A stretch of DNA of 32,737 nt from Bacteroidota bacterium. Lineage in GTDB: Bacteria; Bacteroidota; Bacteroidia; Chitinophagales; Chitinophagaceae. A model generated the notes under the pieces. The model was not told where the DNA came from and did not search any database. It saw only the letters and a list, made by a program, of their open reading frames with translations. This document shows, piece after piece, positions 1 to 8,907 of the stretch (the first letter of the stretch is position 1; every line of letters begins with the position of its first letter). The stretch is taken from NCBI GenBank assembly GCA_947461595.1, contig CANHLZ010000005.1, positions 1 to 32,737 on the forward strand. The letters run 5' to 3'. The translations under genes were made by a program, and so were the position numbers.

Positions 1-52
1 TAAAACTTGCAGCAACTAGCAATAGCCCAAAAACAATTTTTTTATATTTCAT
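1..52 (-). CDS. N-terminus of a probable SusD/RagB-family lipoprotein (partial)
   Basis: Reading the minus strand from an ATG at base 52 gives MKYKKIVFGLLLVAASF before the window ends. This is a basic N-terminus followed by a hydrophobic stretch, as in a signal peptide. It starts 19 bases after the SusC stop codon on the same strand. SusD-like glycan-binding lipoproteins are almost always encoded directly downstream of SusC, so that identity is inferred from position. The lipobox cysteine lies outside the window, and nothing else of the protein can be judged. Confidence 0.6.
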   Translation of the reverse strand, partial: MKYKKIVFGLLLVAASF

Positions 53-71
53 AATATATCTTTTAAAATTT

Positions 72-3000
72 TTAGAATGTTACTTTTATGCTTACACCAT
101 AACGACGACTAGATGGACCTGTAATTGCTTCATATCCACGACCATTACCAACCCCTGTAGCAGAAGCTTCAGGATCAAAATGGACATATTTAGGAAAGTT
201 AGGCGCAAGGTACCATAAATTGGTTCCTGATAAGCTCAATGATAAGGATCCAAAAGGAGTTGTTGTCAAATATTTTGCTGGCAAATTATAAGACAAAGCA
301 GCTTCTCTAAGTTTTACAAAAGTAGCATCGTAGATAGCACTTTCATTGGGTGCACCGTTGGTGATACTATTACCATAAAATGCTTGAGAGGCAGAAATTT
401 GAACATTATTAGGTTGTCCATTTTCAAATACTCCAGGAAGTATTAATGGTAAATAACGATCAAATTGAGTATCTCTTGTTACACCACGACCAATTAAGGC
501 AGCAGCTGTACCAGAGTACATTTCTCCACCCACTGAATAATCCCATTGCATTTTAAAGCTAAAGGCTTTATAAGATACCGTGTTAATATTGGTTAAACGA
601 TATAAAGCATTTGGATCGCCAATTACTTTAATATCGCTACTAGCGATGTAGTTTCCATCAGCACCCACCAATCGAGTTCCATTGGCATCTTTTTCAAAAT
701 AGTCTGCCACAATTACACCATAAGGTTGGCCATTTTCAGCAAAAGTACCTTGGTTAGAATAACCGGATATATTAATACGAGTAATATCAGAAGGTATACC
801 TGAAACCATACTTCTATTAAGTGTATAAAGAACATCTGTATGCCATCTCCAATTTTTGCTTTTAATTACATCATAACCCAAAGCCATCTCAATACCTTTG
901 TTTTCTACATTACCAGCATTTATTTGAGTAGATGTAAAACCTGTAGATGGATCTAAGTCACGTCTTAAGATTTGATCATTCGCCACTTTTTGATAGAAAG
1001 TCAAATCTAAACTTAAGCGACTATTAAAGAACTTACCCTCCACACCAATTTCTTTCTCATTCAATAACTCTGGCTTTAAATTAGGATTAGGTAAGAAACT
1101 AGATAATGAATTATAATTAACATTGGTTCCACCTGCAGTGGTAAATATCTTAGTTCCAATAACCAACGCATTACGAGTTGAATAAGGATCAGGGAAATTC
1201 GCACTCGTTGAATAACCAACTCTTAATTTTAAGTAGTTGATGTATTTATTATTTTTCAAAGCTTCAATGGCTGAAGTAGGAATGTAAGACAAACTAGCAG
1301 AAGGATAAAAGATGCTTCTATTAGCAGATTCTACAGTTGAAGCCCAGCTATTACGACCACCAATGGTTAAATAAGAATAGTCTTTATATCCAACAGTACC
1401 TTGAGCAAAAATACCCAAACTTAAGTTAGAGCTTTTGTAGTTTATTTCTCCGCCATCTTCACCAGTTGTAAGGTGAGAAACGAAGTTATTATGACTCATT
1501 AATCCATATACTAATTGTTCTGTACTTCTTAAACCATTTTGAGAGAAATCACGACTTCTTGAATTAGCTCCCGCATCCACATTCACTGTGAAATCTTCGT
1601 TTAATCTTTTGTCATAATTTAAAATCACACTATGGTCCCAAATCATATTAGAAGCTGTACTTGTACGCAACACCCCTAATGGTTGGTAAACCCCTCCTTT
1701 ATTAGAAGAGTAGAAGTTAAACTCAGAGTATCCGTCAAAACCAGTTCTGTAGGTTAAATTTAAACCTTTAAGAATTTCATATTTTGCTGATACTTGACCA
1801 TAAGTTCTGTTGGTTTTATCTCCAGTAAATGTATTGTACAAATTCCAACGAGGATTTTGCATACCATTATCATTTCTATAGTAGATAGAACCATGTGTAG
1901 AAGGTAATTCATAAGGTAAACCCATTAAATCCATAGATGTTGGTGTAAACATTGTATTACCAAATACAGAAGCATTTGTCGGGTTATTACCGTAACCATC
2001 TGCAGTAGGAGGAGAAACTTGGTCTGTAATAGCAAAATTCACAGTACCGCTTACTGTAATTTTATTGGTTAATCTTGCATTACCTCCCATTCCAAATACA
2101 TTCTTAGTAAGGCCGTTACCTATTACATAACCTTTATCATCCGTATAACTATAACTTACATTGTAATTAGCGTTGTCAGTAGAACCCGCTAAGTTAATAG
2201 AGGTATTGTTCATAGATCCTTTTCTGAAAAATTCAGGTACACTATTATAATAGTGTACATAGTAAGGGGCAGCCTTATATTCAGGATACTCAACATTCCA
2301 AGGGGATCTATCATAAGGATGTTTTACAACTTGATTCTGCATCAAACCTCCCCAGTTACTAAAAAACGCAATACCCACTGAGTTATCAAAACCACCACCA
2401 TACATTGTATTGTATTCTGGTAATATTGCTTGAGTAGTAAACATAGACTGAGAAACAGTCACTTCTGTTTTCTTCTTTATTTTTTGAGTAGAACCATTCT
2501 TAGTAGTAATTAAGATTACACCATTACGACCTGCCTCACCATAAAGTGTAGTCGCACTCAAACCTTTTAATACGTTTAAGTTTTCAATAGTGTTAGGATC
2601 TAAATCTAAGAAACGGCTTGGTGTTTGGTTACCAAAAGTAAAATTAGAAGTAGCATTAGTACTTGCATCAAAAGGAACTCCATCCACAATAAACAATGGT
2701 TGAGAACCTCCTGTGATGGTACTGATACCTCTAATATTAATATTTGTACCAGATCCACTAAGACCACTTGTACTTAAGATATTTAAACCCGGTGCTTTAC
2801 CGCTTAATATTCTAGCAACATCTGTTTCGGCACTTAACTCTAATTGTTCTTTACCTACAGAAGATACAGCGTATCCTAAGGCCTTTTTTTCACGCTTGAT
2901 ACCAAGTGCTGTTACAACCACCTCACCTAATTCCTGGCTAAGATTTTTTAATGAAAAGTTAGTTACCGATTTTGCAGGTGCTTCTAGTTTTTGAAATCCT

Positions 3001-3227
3001 ACGCTCGAAACTTGCAAAATTGCACCACTTTTAACACTGATCTTGTACACACCATTTGCGTCAGTTAGTGTTTTGTTTTTTGTAGAACCTTTCTCTGATA
3101 CGAGTGCGCCTTCAACAGCAGCTCCCTTGTCGTCTGACACTTTTCCAGTTACAGTTGCGTTTTGTGCAATTGCAGCTTTAAAAGAGAAAAATGCAACAAA
3201 CAAACACCATAGTAGTTTTTTTCTCAT
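72..3227 (-). CDS. SusC/RagA-family TonB-dependent outer membrane receptor
   Basis: Outer-membrane beta-barrel transporter that imports an oligosaccharide, peptide or similar nutrient with a SusD partner, powered by TonB. A signal peptide (about residues 1-21) ends at AIA|Q. A carboxypeptidase-D-like regulatory domain follows (about 25-95: TVTGKVSDDKGAAVEGA). Next is the plug domain (about 110-245) with the SusC-specific GRNGVILITTKNG motif near its end. The remaining ~800 residues are barrel, ending in aromatic IKVTF. At 1051 aa it has normal SusC length. The probable SusD starts 19 bases downstream. No sigma/anti-sigma pair or hybrid regulator is visible, so substrate and control cannot be read here. 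The N-terminal DUF4974/STN segment of sigma-signalling receptors is absent. Confidence 0.95.
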   Translation of the reverse strand: MRKKLLWCLFVAFFSFKAAIAQNATVTGKVSDDKGAAVEGALVSEKGSTKNKTLTDANGVYKISVKSGAILQVSSVGFQKLEAPAKSVTNFSLKNLSQELGEVVVTALGIKREKKALGYAVSSVGKEQLELSAETDVARILSGKAPGLNILSTSGLSGSGTNINIRGISTITGGSQPLFIVDGVPFDASTNATSNFTFGNQTPSRFLDLDPNTIENLNVLKGLSATTLYGEAGRNGVILITTKNGSTQKIKKKTEVTVSQSMFTTQAILPEYNTMYGGGFDNSVGIAFFSNWGGLMQNQVVKHPYDRSPWNVEYPEYKAAPYYVHYYNSVPEFFRKGSMNNTSINLAGSTDNANYNVSYSYTDDKGYVIGNGLTKNVFGMGGNARLTNKITVSGTVNFAITDQVSPPTADGYGNNPTNASVFGNTMFTPTSMDLMGLPYELPSTHGSIYYRNDNGMQNPRWNLYNTFTGDKTNRTYGQVSAKYEILKGLNLTYRTGFDGYSEFNFYSSNKGGVYQPLGVLRTSTASNMIWDHSVILNYDKRLNEDFTVNVDAGANSRSRDFSQNGLRSTEQLVYGLMSHNNFVSHLTTGEDGGEINYKSSNLSLGIFAQGTVGYKDYSYLTIGGRNSWASTVESANRSIFYPSASLSYIPTSAIEALKNNKYINYLKLRVGYSTSANFPDPYSTRNALVIGTKIFTTAGGTNVNYNSLSSFLPNPNLKPELLNEKEIGVEGKFFNSRLSLDLTFYQKVANDQILRRDLDPSTGFTSTQINAGNVENKGIEMALGYDVIKSKNWRWHTDVLYTLNRSMVSGIPSDITRINISGYSNQGTFAENGQPYGVIVADYFEKDANGTRLVGADGNYIASSDIKVIGDPNALYRLTNINTVSYKAFSFKMQWDYSVGGEMYSGTAAALIGRGVTRDTQFDRYLPLILPGVFENGQPNNVQISASQAFYGNSITNGAPNESAIYDATFVKLREAALSYNLPAKYLTTTPFGSLSLSLSGTNLWYLAPNFPKYVHFDPEASATGVGNGRGYEAITGPSSRRYGVSIKVTF

Positions 3228-3284
3228 GTTGTTGTTTTAAGTTTAATGTTATGAAAACCTAAGACCAAAAGGACTTAAGATTTT

Positions 3285-3292
3285 CAAATTTA
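3285..3292 (-). promoter_or_regulatory. Candidate -7 element for susC
   Basis: The minus strand reads TAAATTTG, a full match to the Bacteroidota -7 consensus TAnnTTTG, 57 bases upstream of the susC ATG. No TTTG sits at the expected -33 distance, and such matches are frequent by chance in AT-rich DNA. Confidence 0.25.
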
Positions 3293-3508
3293 TTAAACAA
3301 ATGTTAAAATGAAAAATTTTTTTTACCACTTTGTACGGTTTTATTAAACATAAACATTAAAAATTATATAAATTTATATATATTATATAATTATTTTATA
3401 TATAATAAACATTAATTAAACATATTAAGGTTAAAAAAATATAAATGTATAATTTATTATAAATAAATAAATTACGATTAATACTCAAATTTAAATATCC
3501 AATCTCAT

Positions 3509-3516
3509 TATATTTA
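3509..3516 (+). promoter_or_regulatory. Candidate -7 element immediately before radA
   Basis: TATATTTA matches seven of eight positions of TAnnTTTG and ends four bases before the radA ATG. If used, the transcript would begin at or within a few bases of the start codon (leaderless or nearly so). No clear -33 TTTG is seen. Confidence 0.25.
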
Positions 3517-3520
3517 CACC

Positions 3521-4891
3521 ATGAGCAAGTCTAAATCGGCTTTTTTTTGCAATAACTGCGGTTATGAATCCACCAAATGGGTGGGCAAATGCCCTTCCTG
3601 TAATGAGTGGAATACGTTTACCGAAGAACTCATTGATAGTGGCAAAGAAAAATTAGATAGTTGGGAAGGTTACCACAATAACCAAAAAGGTACCCAGGTT
3701 ATTTCCATCAACGAAGTAAACAGTTTAACAGAGAAAAGAATTGACAGTTCTGACCCTGAATTAAATCGTGTTTTAGGCGGAGGAATTGTACTTGGTTCTA
3801 TCGTACTTGTAGCAGGCGAACCTGGCATAGGAAAAAGTACTTTATTCTTGCAACAAGGGTTGATGATGAAAGATCAAATTGTTTTGTACATCAGTGGAGA
3901 AGAAAGTATTCAACAAATAAAAATGCGCGCCGATAGATTAAATTTGAAAAACGAAAACTTTTTCTTACTTACGGAAACGCATACTGGGCCTATATTTAAA
4001 GCCATCAAAAAATTAAAACCCACCGTAGTCATTGTCGATTCTATACAAACATTGGAATCCAATTTAATTGAAGCGGCTGCTGGAAGTGTTTCTCAAATAA
4101 AACAAACTGCTTCTGAATTTCAACGCTTTGCTAAAGAAACAGGCACCCCTGTTTTTTTAATTGGACACATCACCAAAGAAGGAACGATTGCTGGTCCAAA
4201 AATTTTAGAACACATGGTGGATACGGTGTTGCAATTTGAAGGAGATCGTCATTATGCTTATCGTATGTTAAGGACCTTGAAAAATCGTTTTGGAGGCACC
4301 AGCGAATTGGGAATATACGAAATGACTGGAGAAGGTATGAAAGTGGTTACCAATCCTTCTGCCTTCTTAATCGCTCAAAGAAATGAATCCCTTAGTGGTA
4401 GCACCATTGCCGCTTCCATGGAAGGAATGCGTCCCTTACTAATTGAAGTTCAAGCACTTGTAACACAAAGCGTGTACGGCACCCCACAAAGAACCGTTAC
4501 TGGTTTTGATTTAAGACGCTTACAATTACTATTAGCTGTACTAGAAAAACGAGGTGGTTTTGCCTTTGGTATGAAAGATGTTTTTGTAAATATTGCAGGG
4601 GGCTTAAAAATCGAAGACCCTTCCTTGGACTTGGCAATTATATTATCCTTGCTTTCTTCTTATGAAGACATACCATTGCCACAAGGGATTTGTTTTGCTG
4701 GCGAAGTGGGATTGAATGGAGAAATTAGAGCCGTCAATAGAATTCAACAGAGAATTGCAGAAGCAGAAAAATTAGGATTCGAAAAAATATATATCGCAGG
4801 ATTTAATAGCAAGGGACTGGACACCAAAAAAAATAACATTGAAATTGTAGCTATTGAAAGAGTGGATGAAGCGTATCAATTATTTTTCTAG
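3521..4891 (+). CDS. radA: DNA repair protein RadA (Sms)
   Basis: RecA-like ATPase that promotes branch migration of recombination intermediates. The order is the standard one: a four-cysteine zinc finger (C10, C13, C24, C27), a Walker A loop GEPGIGKST at about 99-107, the RadA-specific KNRFG motif (about residue 250), and a C-terminal Lon-protease-like domain ending with AGFNSKGLD. At 456 aa it has typical length and no key motif is missing. The stop codon TAG shares its last base with the GTG start of comF, so the two genes are probably translationally coupled. Confidence 0.97.
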   Translation: MSKSKSAFFCNNCGYESTKWVGKCPSCNEWNTFTEELIDSGKEKLDSWEGYHNNQKGTQVISINEVNSLTEKRIDSSDPELNRVLGGGIVLGSIVLVAGEPGIGKSTLFLQQGLMMKDQIVLYISGEESIQQIKMRADRLNLKNENFFLLTETHTGPIFKAIKKLKPTVVIVDSIQTLESNLIEAAAGSVSQIKQTASEFQRFAKETGTPVFLIGHITKEGTIAGPKILEHMVDTVLQFEGDRHYAYRMLRTLKNRFGGTSELGIYEMTGEGMKVVTNPSAFLIAQRNESLSGSTIAASMEGMRPLLIEVQALVTQSVYGTPQRTVTGFDLRRLQLLLAVLEKRGGFAFGMKDVFVNIAGGLKIEDPSLDLAIILSLLSSYEDIPLPQGICFAGEVGLNGEIRAVNRIQQRIAEAEKLGFEKIYIAGFNSKGLDTKKNNIEIVAIERVDEAYQLFF

Positions 4892-5604
4892 TGCTGCTTT
4901 TTATTTACAATAAAGCAGTAGATTATACGCGGGCTTTTTTACATTTATTTTATCCGCATATTTGCTTAGAATGTGGTTCAGAGCAGCTTTCAAGTCATTC
5001 AGCTTTATGCACCGTCTGCGAAAATAATTTACCCTATACCAATTTTTTTACGATTGAAAATAATGTCATCGAAAAAGTTTTCTGGGGAAGATGTAAAATA
5101 AATGCAGCGGGTGCCGGTTTATTTTTTTCTAAAGATAGTATTGTGCAAATTTTAATTTTTGAATTAAAATACAAGCAAAATAAAAAAGCAGGTTGGTTCT
5201 TAGGTAGAATTATTGGTAGCTCCATTCAACAATTGAACCGTTTTAAAAAAATTGATCTGCTCATTCCTATTCCTATTTCTAGGAGAAAAGAAAGACAAAG
5301 AGGTTTTAATCAATCTATTATTATTTGTGAGGGCATACAAGAAATTTTACCTGCTTTAAAAATAGCTACCGTTTTAAAAAAGCCCAAATCCACCCGCAGC
5401 CAAACCTTTAAAGGAAGGTTGCAAAGAAGTAAACCATTAGCGCATTTATTTGAACTGACAGACCCCATTTCGCTTCAGGGAGCTAGCATTCTTCTTGTTG
5501 ACGACGTTATTACCACCGGGGCAACCATTGAAGCAGCTTGTCATTGCCTTTGGTTGGGCCAACCCCAATCAGTGTCCTTGGCCGCTGCCGCTTATACACT
5601 CTAG
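4891..5604 (+). CDS. comF: ComF-family amidophosphoribosyltransferase-like protein
   Basis: Member of the ComF/GntX family: a small N-terminal zinc finger joined to a type-I phosphoribosyltransferase fold. In other bacteria it is linked to DNA uptake; its exact reaction is unsettled. The zinc finger uses CLEC (C25, C28) and CTVC (C40, C43). The PRPP-binding loop VDDVITTGAT lies near the C-terminus (about 203-212), and RRKERQRGFNQS is the usual ComF central motif. The GTG start overlaps the radA stop by one base (TAGTG), and there is no in-frame ATG nearby, so GTG is the only sensible start. Length (237 aa) is normal. Confidence 0.9.
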   Translation: MLLFIYNKAVDYTRAFLHLFYPHICLECGSEQLSSHSALCTVCENNLPYTNFFTIENNVIEKVFWGRCKINAAGAGLFFSKDSIVQILIFELKYKQNKKAGWFLGRIIGSSIQQLNRFKKIDLLIPIPISRRKERQRGFNQSIIICEGIQEILPALKIATVLKKPKSTRSQTFKGRLQRSKPLAHLFELTDPISLQGASILLVDDVITTGATIEAACHCLWLGQPQSVSLAAAAYTL

Positions 5605-5653
5605 TCAACTTTTTAAAGGATAATTTGTTATTTTTAAAACTCAAAACCTACTT

Positions 5654-6178
5654 ATGAAATTTATTTTAAGCATTTTATTAATGGCCTTTAGCTTTAGCTT
5701 ATCAGCTCAAAGCATTCATACTTTTAATGTAAAAAGTATCGATGGTAGTACAATGAATTTAGCCAAGTATAAGGGCAAAAAAATACTCATTGTAAATACA
5801 GCATCTAAATGTGGCTATACACCACAATACGAAGCTTTGGAAAAAGTATATGAGCAATACAAAGACAAATTAGTAATTGTTGGATTCCCTTGTAATCAGT
5901 TTGGTGGACAAGAACCAGGTAGTAATGAAGACATTGTTGCCTTTTGTAAAAAAAATTATGGCGTCACTTTCCCATTGGCTGATAAGATAGATGTAAAAGG
6001 CGATAACACTGCCCCTATTTATCAATGGCTAACTCAAAAAGCAAAAAATGGCGTATTAGATGCAAGCATTGCTTGGAATTTTAATAAATTTTTAATTGAC
6101 GAAAATGGCAAAATGATTGCTTATTTTCCTAGCAATGTAAAACCAGACAGTGAGACTATTTTGTCTTATTTGAAATAA
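5654..6178 (+). CDS. Secreted glutathione peroxidase family protein (likely thioredoxin-dependent)
   Basis: Thiol peroxidase that reduces hydrogen and organic peroxides. A signal peptide (residues 1-18, ending LSAQ) predicts export to the periplasm. The peroxidatic cysteine is C53 in NTASKCGYTP, the active-site Gln is in FPCNQFGGQEPG (Q82), and the Trp/Asn pair is in WNFNKF. A further cysteine in FCKKNYGVTFP (C99) sits where non-animal family members keep their resolving cysteine, so thioredoxin is a more likely reductant than glutathione (family knowledge plus inference). It lies 49 bases after comF on the same strand and may have its own promoter. Confidence 0.92.
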   Translation: MKFILSILLMAFSFSLSAQSIHTFNVKSIDGSTMNLAKYKGKKILIVNTASKCGYTPQYEALEKVYEQYKDKLVIVGFPCNQFGGQEPGSNEDIVAFCKKNYGVTFPLADKIDVKGDNTAPIYQWLTQKAKNGVLDASIAWNFNKFLIDENGKMIAYFPSNVKPDSETILSYLK

Positions 6179-6209
6179 TTTTACAGGCCCCCTTTCATCA
6201 ACTATCCAT

Positions 6210-6217
6210 TATCTTCG
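6210..6217 (+). promoter_or_regulatory. Candidate -7 element immediately before holB
   Basis: TATCTTCG matches seven of eight positions of TAnnTTTG and ends four bases before the holB ATG, the same spacing as the radA candidate. Transcription from it would give an almost leaderless mRNA. No convincing -33 element is present. Confidence 0.22.
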
Positions 6218-6221
6218 TTGC

Positions 6222-7424
6222 ATGTTATTAAGTGAAGTAATTGGACAAGAACCTTTAAAAAAACAATTGGTTCAAATGGTACAACAACAAAGGCTAAGTC
6301 ATGCCTTATTGTTTGTTGGGCCAGAAGGCTCAGGAGCGTTGCCTTTGGCCATTGCTTTTGCGCAATACATTGTCAGCATCCCTAATCCAAATAAATCAGA
6401 CGCAGCCGATTTATTTGGAGCCGCCGCCGATGTTGCTACCCCAGTAAAAAAATATAGCCCCGATGAAATTGCTGCCCTACCTGCTTATCACAGAGCGAGC
6501 AGTTTAATGCACCCCGATTTGCATTTTTCATTTCCTTCCATTACAGAAAAGCCAGGACAAAAAAATATTAGCGCCAATTTTATAGAAGAGTGGAGAGAGT
6601 TTATAAATATCTATCCTTACGGAAATGCTTTTGATTGGCTTCAATTTATTAAAGCCGAAAATAAGCAAGGGAATATTAGTGCCGACGAATGTGCAGAAAT
6701 TATTAAAAAACTTTCTTTTAAAAGTTTCGAAAGCGCGTATAAAGTTTTAGTACTTTGGATGCCAGAATATTTAGGCAAAGAAGGAAATAAATTATTAAAA
6801 TTAATTGAAGAGCCTCCAGACAATACTATTTTTTTATTAGTCGCCGCCAGTGAAGAAAATATTTTACCCACCATTTTAAGTAGATGTCAATTTATAAAAG
6901 TGCCCCGACTTTCCAAAGAAGCCATTGAGCAAGCTTTGATTTCAAAAGGAAAAATAGAGCCTGAAAAAGCAGGTCAAATAGCCTCCATGTCCGATGGAAA
7001 TTATCGAGAAGCTTTACACTTATTACAACATAGCGATGCCGACTTCTTAACTCAAATTAGAGAATGGCTCAATGCCATTCTAAAAAATGGTCCCGTTGCG
7101 CAGATGAAGTGGGTCGATGACATGAGCAAAATGGGGAGGGAGCCTCAAAAGCAGTTTTTGAAGTATTTTAACCATTTACTAGAACAAAGTATCCGTTTAA
7201 AAGTATTGGGTAATGACCTTCCAATGGACCCTGCTTTAAAGGATTTTGCCTTAAGGATCAATAAGATTGCGGGAGTGGGGCAAATGGAGGCCATTGTACA
7301 GGAAATAGACAAAGCCACCTATTATATTGAGCGCAATGCCAACGCAAAAATGCTATTTATGGCCTTGGGCATCAAGTTCTATCATATCATTCAGAACAAA
7401 ACCTTAATTTTGACAGAAGCATAG
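6222..7424 (+). CDS. holB: DNA polymerase III clamp-loader subunit delta prime
   Basis: Delta-prime stator subunit of the sliding-clamp loader. It begins with the typical EVIGQEPLKKQL...RLSHALLFVGPEGSG. The Walker A loop is degenerate (GPEGSGAL, no Lys), as is normal for delta-prime, which does not hydrolyse ATP. The conserved LLKLIEEPP and the SRC motif (ILSRCQF) are present. The unusual part is about residues 57-100: the zinc module, normally C-x2-C-x2-C before HPDLHF, has no cysteine and is replaced by a longer Ala-rich stretch (ADLFGAAADVATPVKK). At 400 aa it is somewhat long for the family. It is followed by ricT, 72 bases downstream, on the same strand. Confidence 0.9.
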   Translation: MLLSEVIGQEPLKKQLVQMVQQQRLSHALLFVGPEGSGALPLAIAFAQYIVSIPNPNKSDAADLFGAAADVATPVKKYSPDEIAALPAYHRASSLMHPDLHFSFPSITEKPGQKNISANFIEEWREFINIYPYGNAFDWLQFIKAENKQGNISADECAEIIKKLSFKSFESAYKVLVLWMPEYLGKEGNKLLKLIEEPPDNTIFLLVAASEENILPTILSRCQFIKVPRLSKEAIEQALISKGKIEPEKAGQIASMSDGNYREALHLLQHSDADFLTQIREWLNAILKNGPVAQMKWVDDMSKMGREPQKQFLKYFNHLLEQSIRLKVLGNDLPMDPALKDFALRINKIAGVGQMEAIVQEIDKATYYIERNANAKMLFMALGIKFYHIIQNKTLILTEA

Positions 7425-7496
7425 GTCGTGAAATGGAAAGAGAAGCTTAGCACCCATGCATGGTATTTTAATCATTAACAGTAGAATTTAGAATAT

Positions 7497-8873
7497 ATGG
7501 GATGTGGATCATGTGGAACAGGAACGCCTAACGGCTGTAAAAGCAATGGGGGTTGTAGTACTGGTGGCTGTAACAGACTAAACGTACATGATTGGCTTCG
7601 TGACCTGCCAATGGATGATGCAGCTACTCAATGCAAAGTAGTGGAGGTTAGTTTTAAACAAGGCAGTCGAAAAGAATTTTTCAAAAACACCACTTTACAA
7701 AACTTTGAGAAAGGCGACTATGTCACTGTGGAAGGTGTCAATGGATTTGACCTGGGCGAAATTGCCTTAACAGGCGAGTTAGTTAGATTACAATTAAAGA
7801 AAAGAGGGACGGATGAATTTAGTCCTGAGATGAAAAAAATTCTAAGACCTAGCAACGAAAGAGATTTAGAAACTTATCATATCAGTAAGAGTAGAGAAGC
7901 GGCCATGTTGGCTAGGAGCCGTGCCGCAGCCAGAGACCTTAGATTGGAGATGAAATTAAGTGAGGTGGAATTGCAAGCCGATGGTAAAAAAGGAACTTTC
8001 TTTTACACGGCAGATGACCGTATCGATTTTAGAGAATTAATCAGAACATTTGCGGGTGAGTTTAAAGTGAAAGTAGAGATGCGTCAAATTGGAATAAGAC
8101 AAGAAGCTGCAAAAGTAGGTGGCATAGGTAGTTGTGGTAGAGAATTATGTTGTAGTACTTGGTTGCACGATTTTAAAAGCGTCAACACCACAGCAGCACG
8201 TTATCAAAATTTATCCATCAATCAAACCAAATTAAGTGGCCAATGTGGTCGTTTAAAATGTTGTTTGAATTTTGAATTAGATACTTATTTAGATGCATTG
8301 CAGGCTTTCCCTGATTATGCCGATACTTTACAAACAGTGATGGGTCAAGCATTTTTAATTAAGAAAGATATTTTCAAAAATTTAATGTGGTACACTTTGC
8401 CTAATAACACAAAGCATTTCCCATTAACCATTGACCGTGTGGTAGAAATAAAACAATTAAACAAACAAGGTATTGCTGTTGAAGAATTACAAGCCATTGA
8501 GTTAATTGGTGGTAAACCAAAAGAAGTAGAACCTTCCTTTGTGGATGTAGTAGGTCAAATAAGCTTAAGAACATTAGAGAAAAATGATCGTCGTCGTAGA
8601 GATCAACAAAGAAATAACAACGATCGTAGACCCAACTTCAACGATAGGAATAATGATAGAGGTCAAGATCGCAACAACAATGCATCAGCAGGGCCTAGCA
8701 ATAGACCGAATAATGGGCCGAATAACAATAGACCCAATAGCCATTTCAACAGACCTAATCAAGGAGGCAACGGGCCAAGACCCAATATCAATAAAGGTCC
8801 AAGGCCTAATAATGGTCCTTCAAGACCCAATCAAGGTCCTTCTAATGCAACCTCCAATAATGAGCCAGCTTAA
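7497..8873 (+). CDS. ricT: PSP1-domain protein, RicT (YaaT) homologue
   Basis: RicT/YaaT proteins in Bacillus form an iron-sulfur Ric complex that affects RNase Y-dependent mRNA processing; the Bacteroidota role is not established. The first 25 residues carry five cysteines in a Gly-rich segment (GCGSCGTGTPNGC...). The PSP1 core (about 30-330) contains the two hallmark cysteine boxes GSCGRELCCSTW and GQCGRLKCCLNFE. Residues from about 365 to the end are low-complexity Asn/Arg/Pro/Gly, with repeated RPN and NNGP units, probably disordered and possibly RNA-binding. In several Bacteroidota gldH lies next to this gene; here gldH is about 9 kb away. Confidence 0.88.
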   Translation: MGCGSCGTGTPNGCKSNGGCSTGGCNRLNVHDWLRDLPMDDAATQCKVVEVSFKQGSRKEFFKNTTLQNFEKGDYVTVEGVNGFDLGEIALTGELVRLQLKKRGTDEFSPEMKKILRPSNERDLETYHISKSREAAMLARSRAAARDLRLEMKLSEVELQADGKKGTFFYTADDRIDFRELIRTFAGEFKVKVEMRQIGIRQEAAKVGGIGSCGRELCCSTWLHDFKSVNTTAARYQNLSINQTKLSGQCGRLKCCLNFELDTYLDALQAFPDYADTLQTVMGQAFLIKKDIFKNLMWYTLPNNTKHFPLTIDRVVEIKQLNKQGIAVEELQAIELIGGKPKEVEPSFVDVVGQISLRTLEKNDRRRRDQQRNNNDRRPNFNDRNNDRGQDRNNNASAGPSNRPNNGPNNNRPNSHFNRPNQGGNGPRPNINKGPRPNNGPSRPNQGPSNATSNNEPA

Positions 8874-8907
8874 TTAAAAAGCATTCACTATTTTTTAGCT
8901 TTTTTTA
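8874..8907. terminator. Weak bidirectional terminator between convergent genes
   Basis: TTAAAAAGC and GCTTTTTTTAA form a 7-9 bp AT-rich stem with a 15-base loop, ending in a T-run on either strand. It sits between the convergent ricT and the small secreted protein. Only two G-C pairs support it, so termination is plausible but weak. Confidence 0.4.

Larger units (their letters stand above)
3228..3520. other. AT-rich divergent intergenic region between susC and radA
   Basis: This 293-base region separates the divergently transcribed susC and radA genes. Bases 3356-3409 (54 nt) contain no G or C, and the surrounding ~130 bases are almost as poor. I see no ORF, RNA gene or clear inverted repeat. 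It presumably holds both promoters. The AT-rich core could act as an upstream promoter element or a bent-DNA/nucleoid-protein site, which is inference. Confidence 0.6.

Noticed and set aside
8584-8877. 97-aa plus-strand ORF overlapping the end of ricT.
   Set aside because: Alternate frame of the low-complexity ricT tail, with no independent start context.
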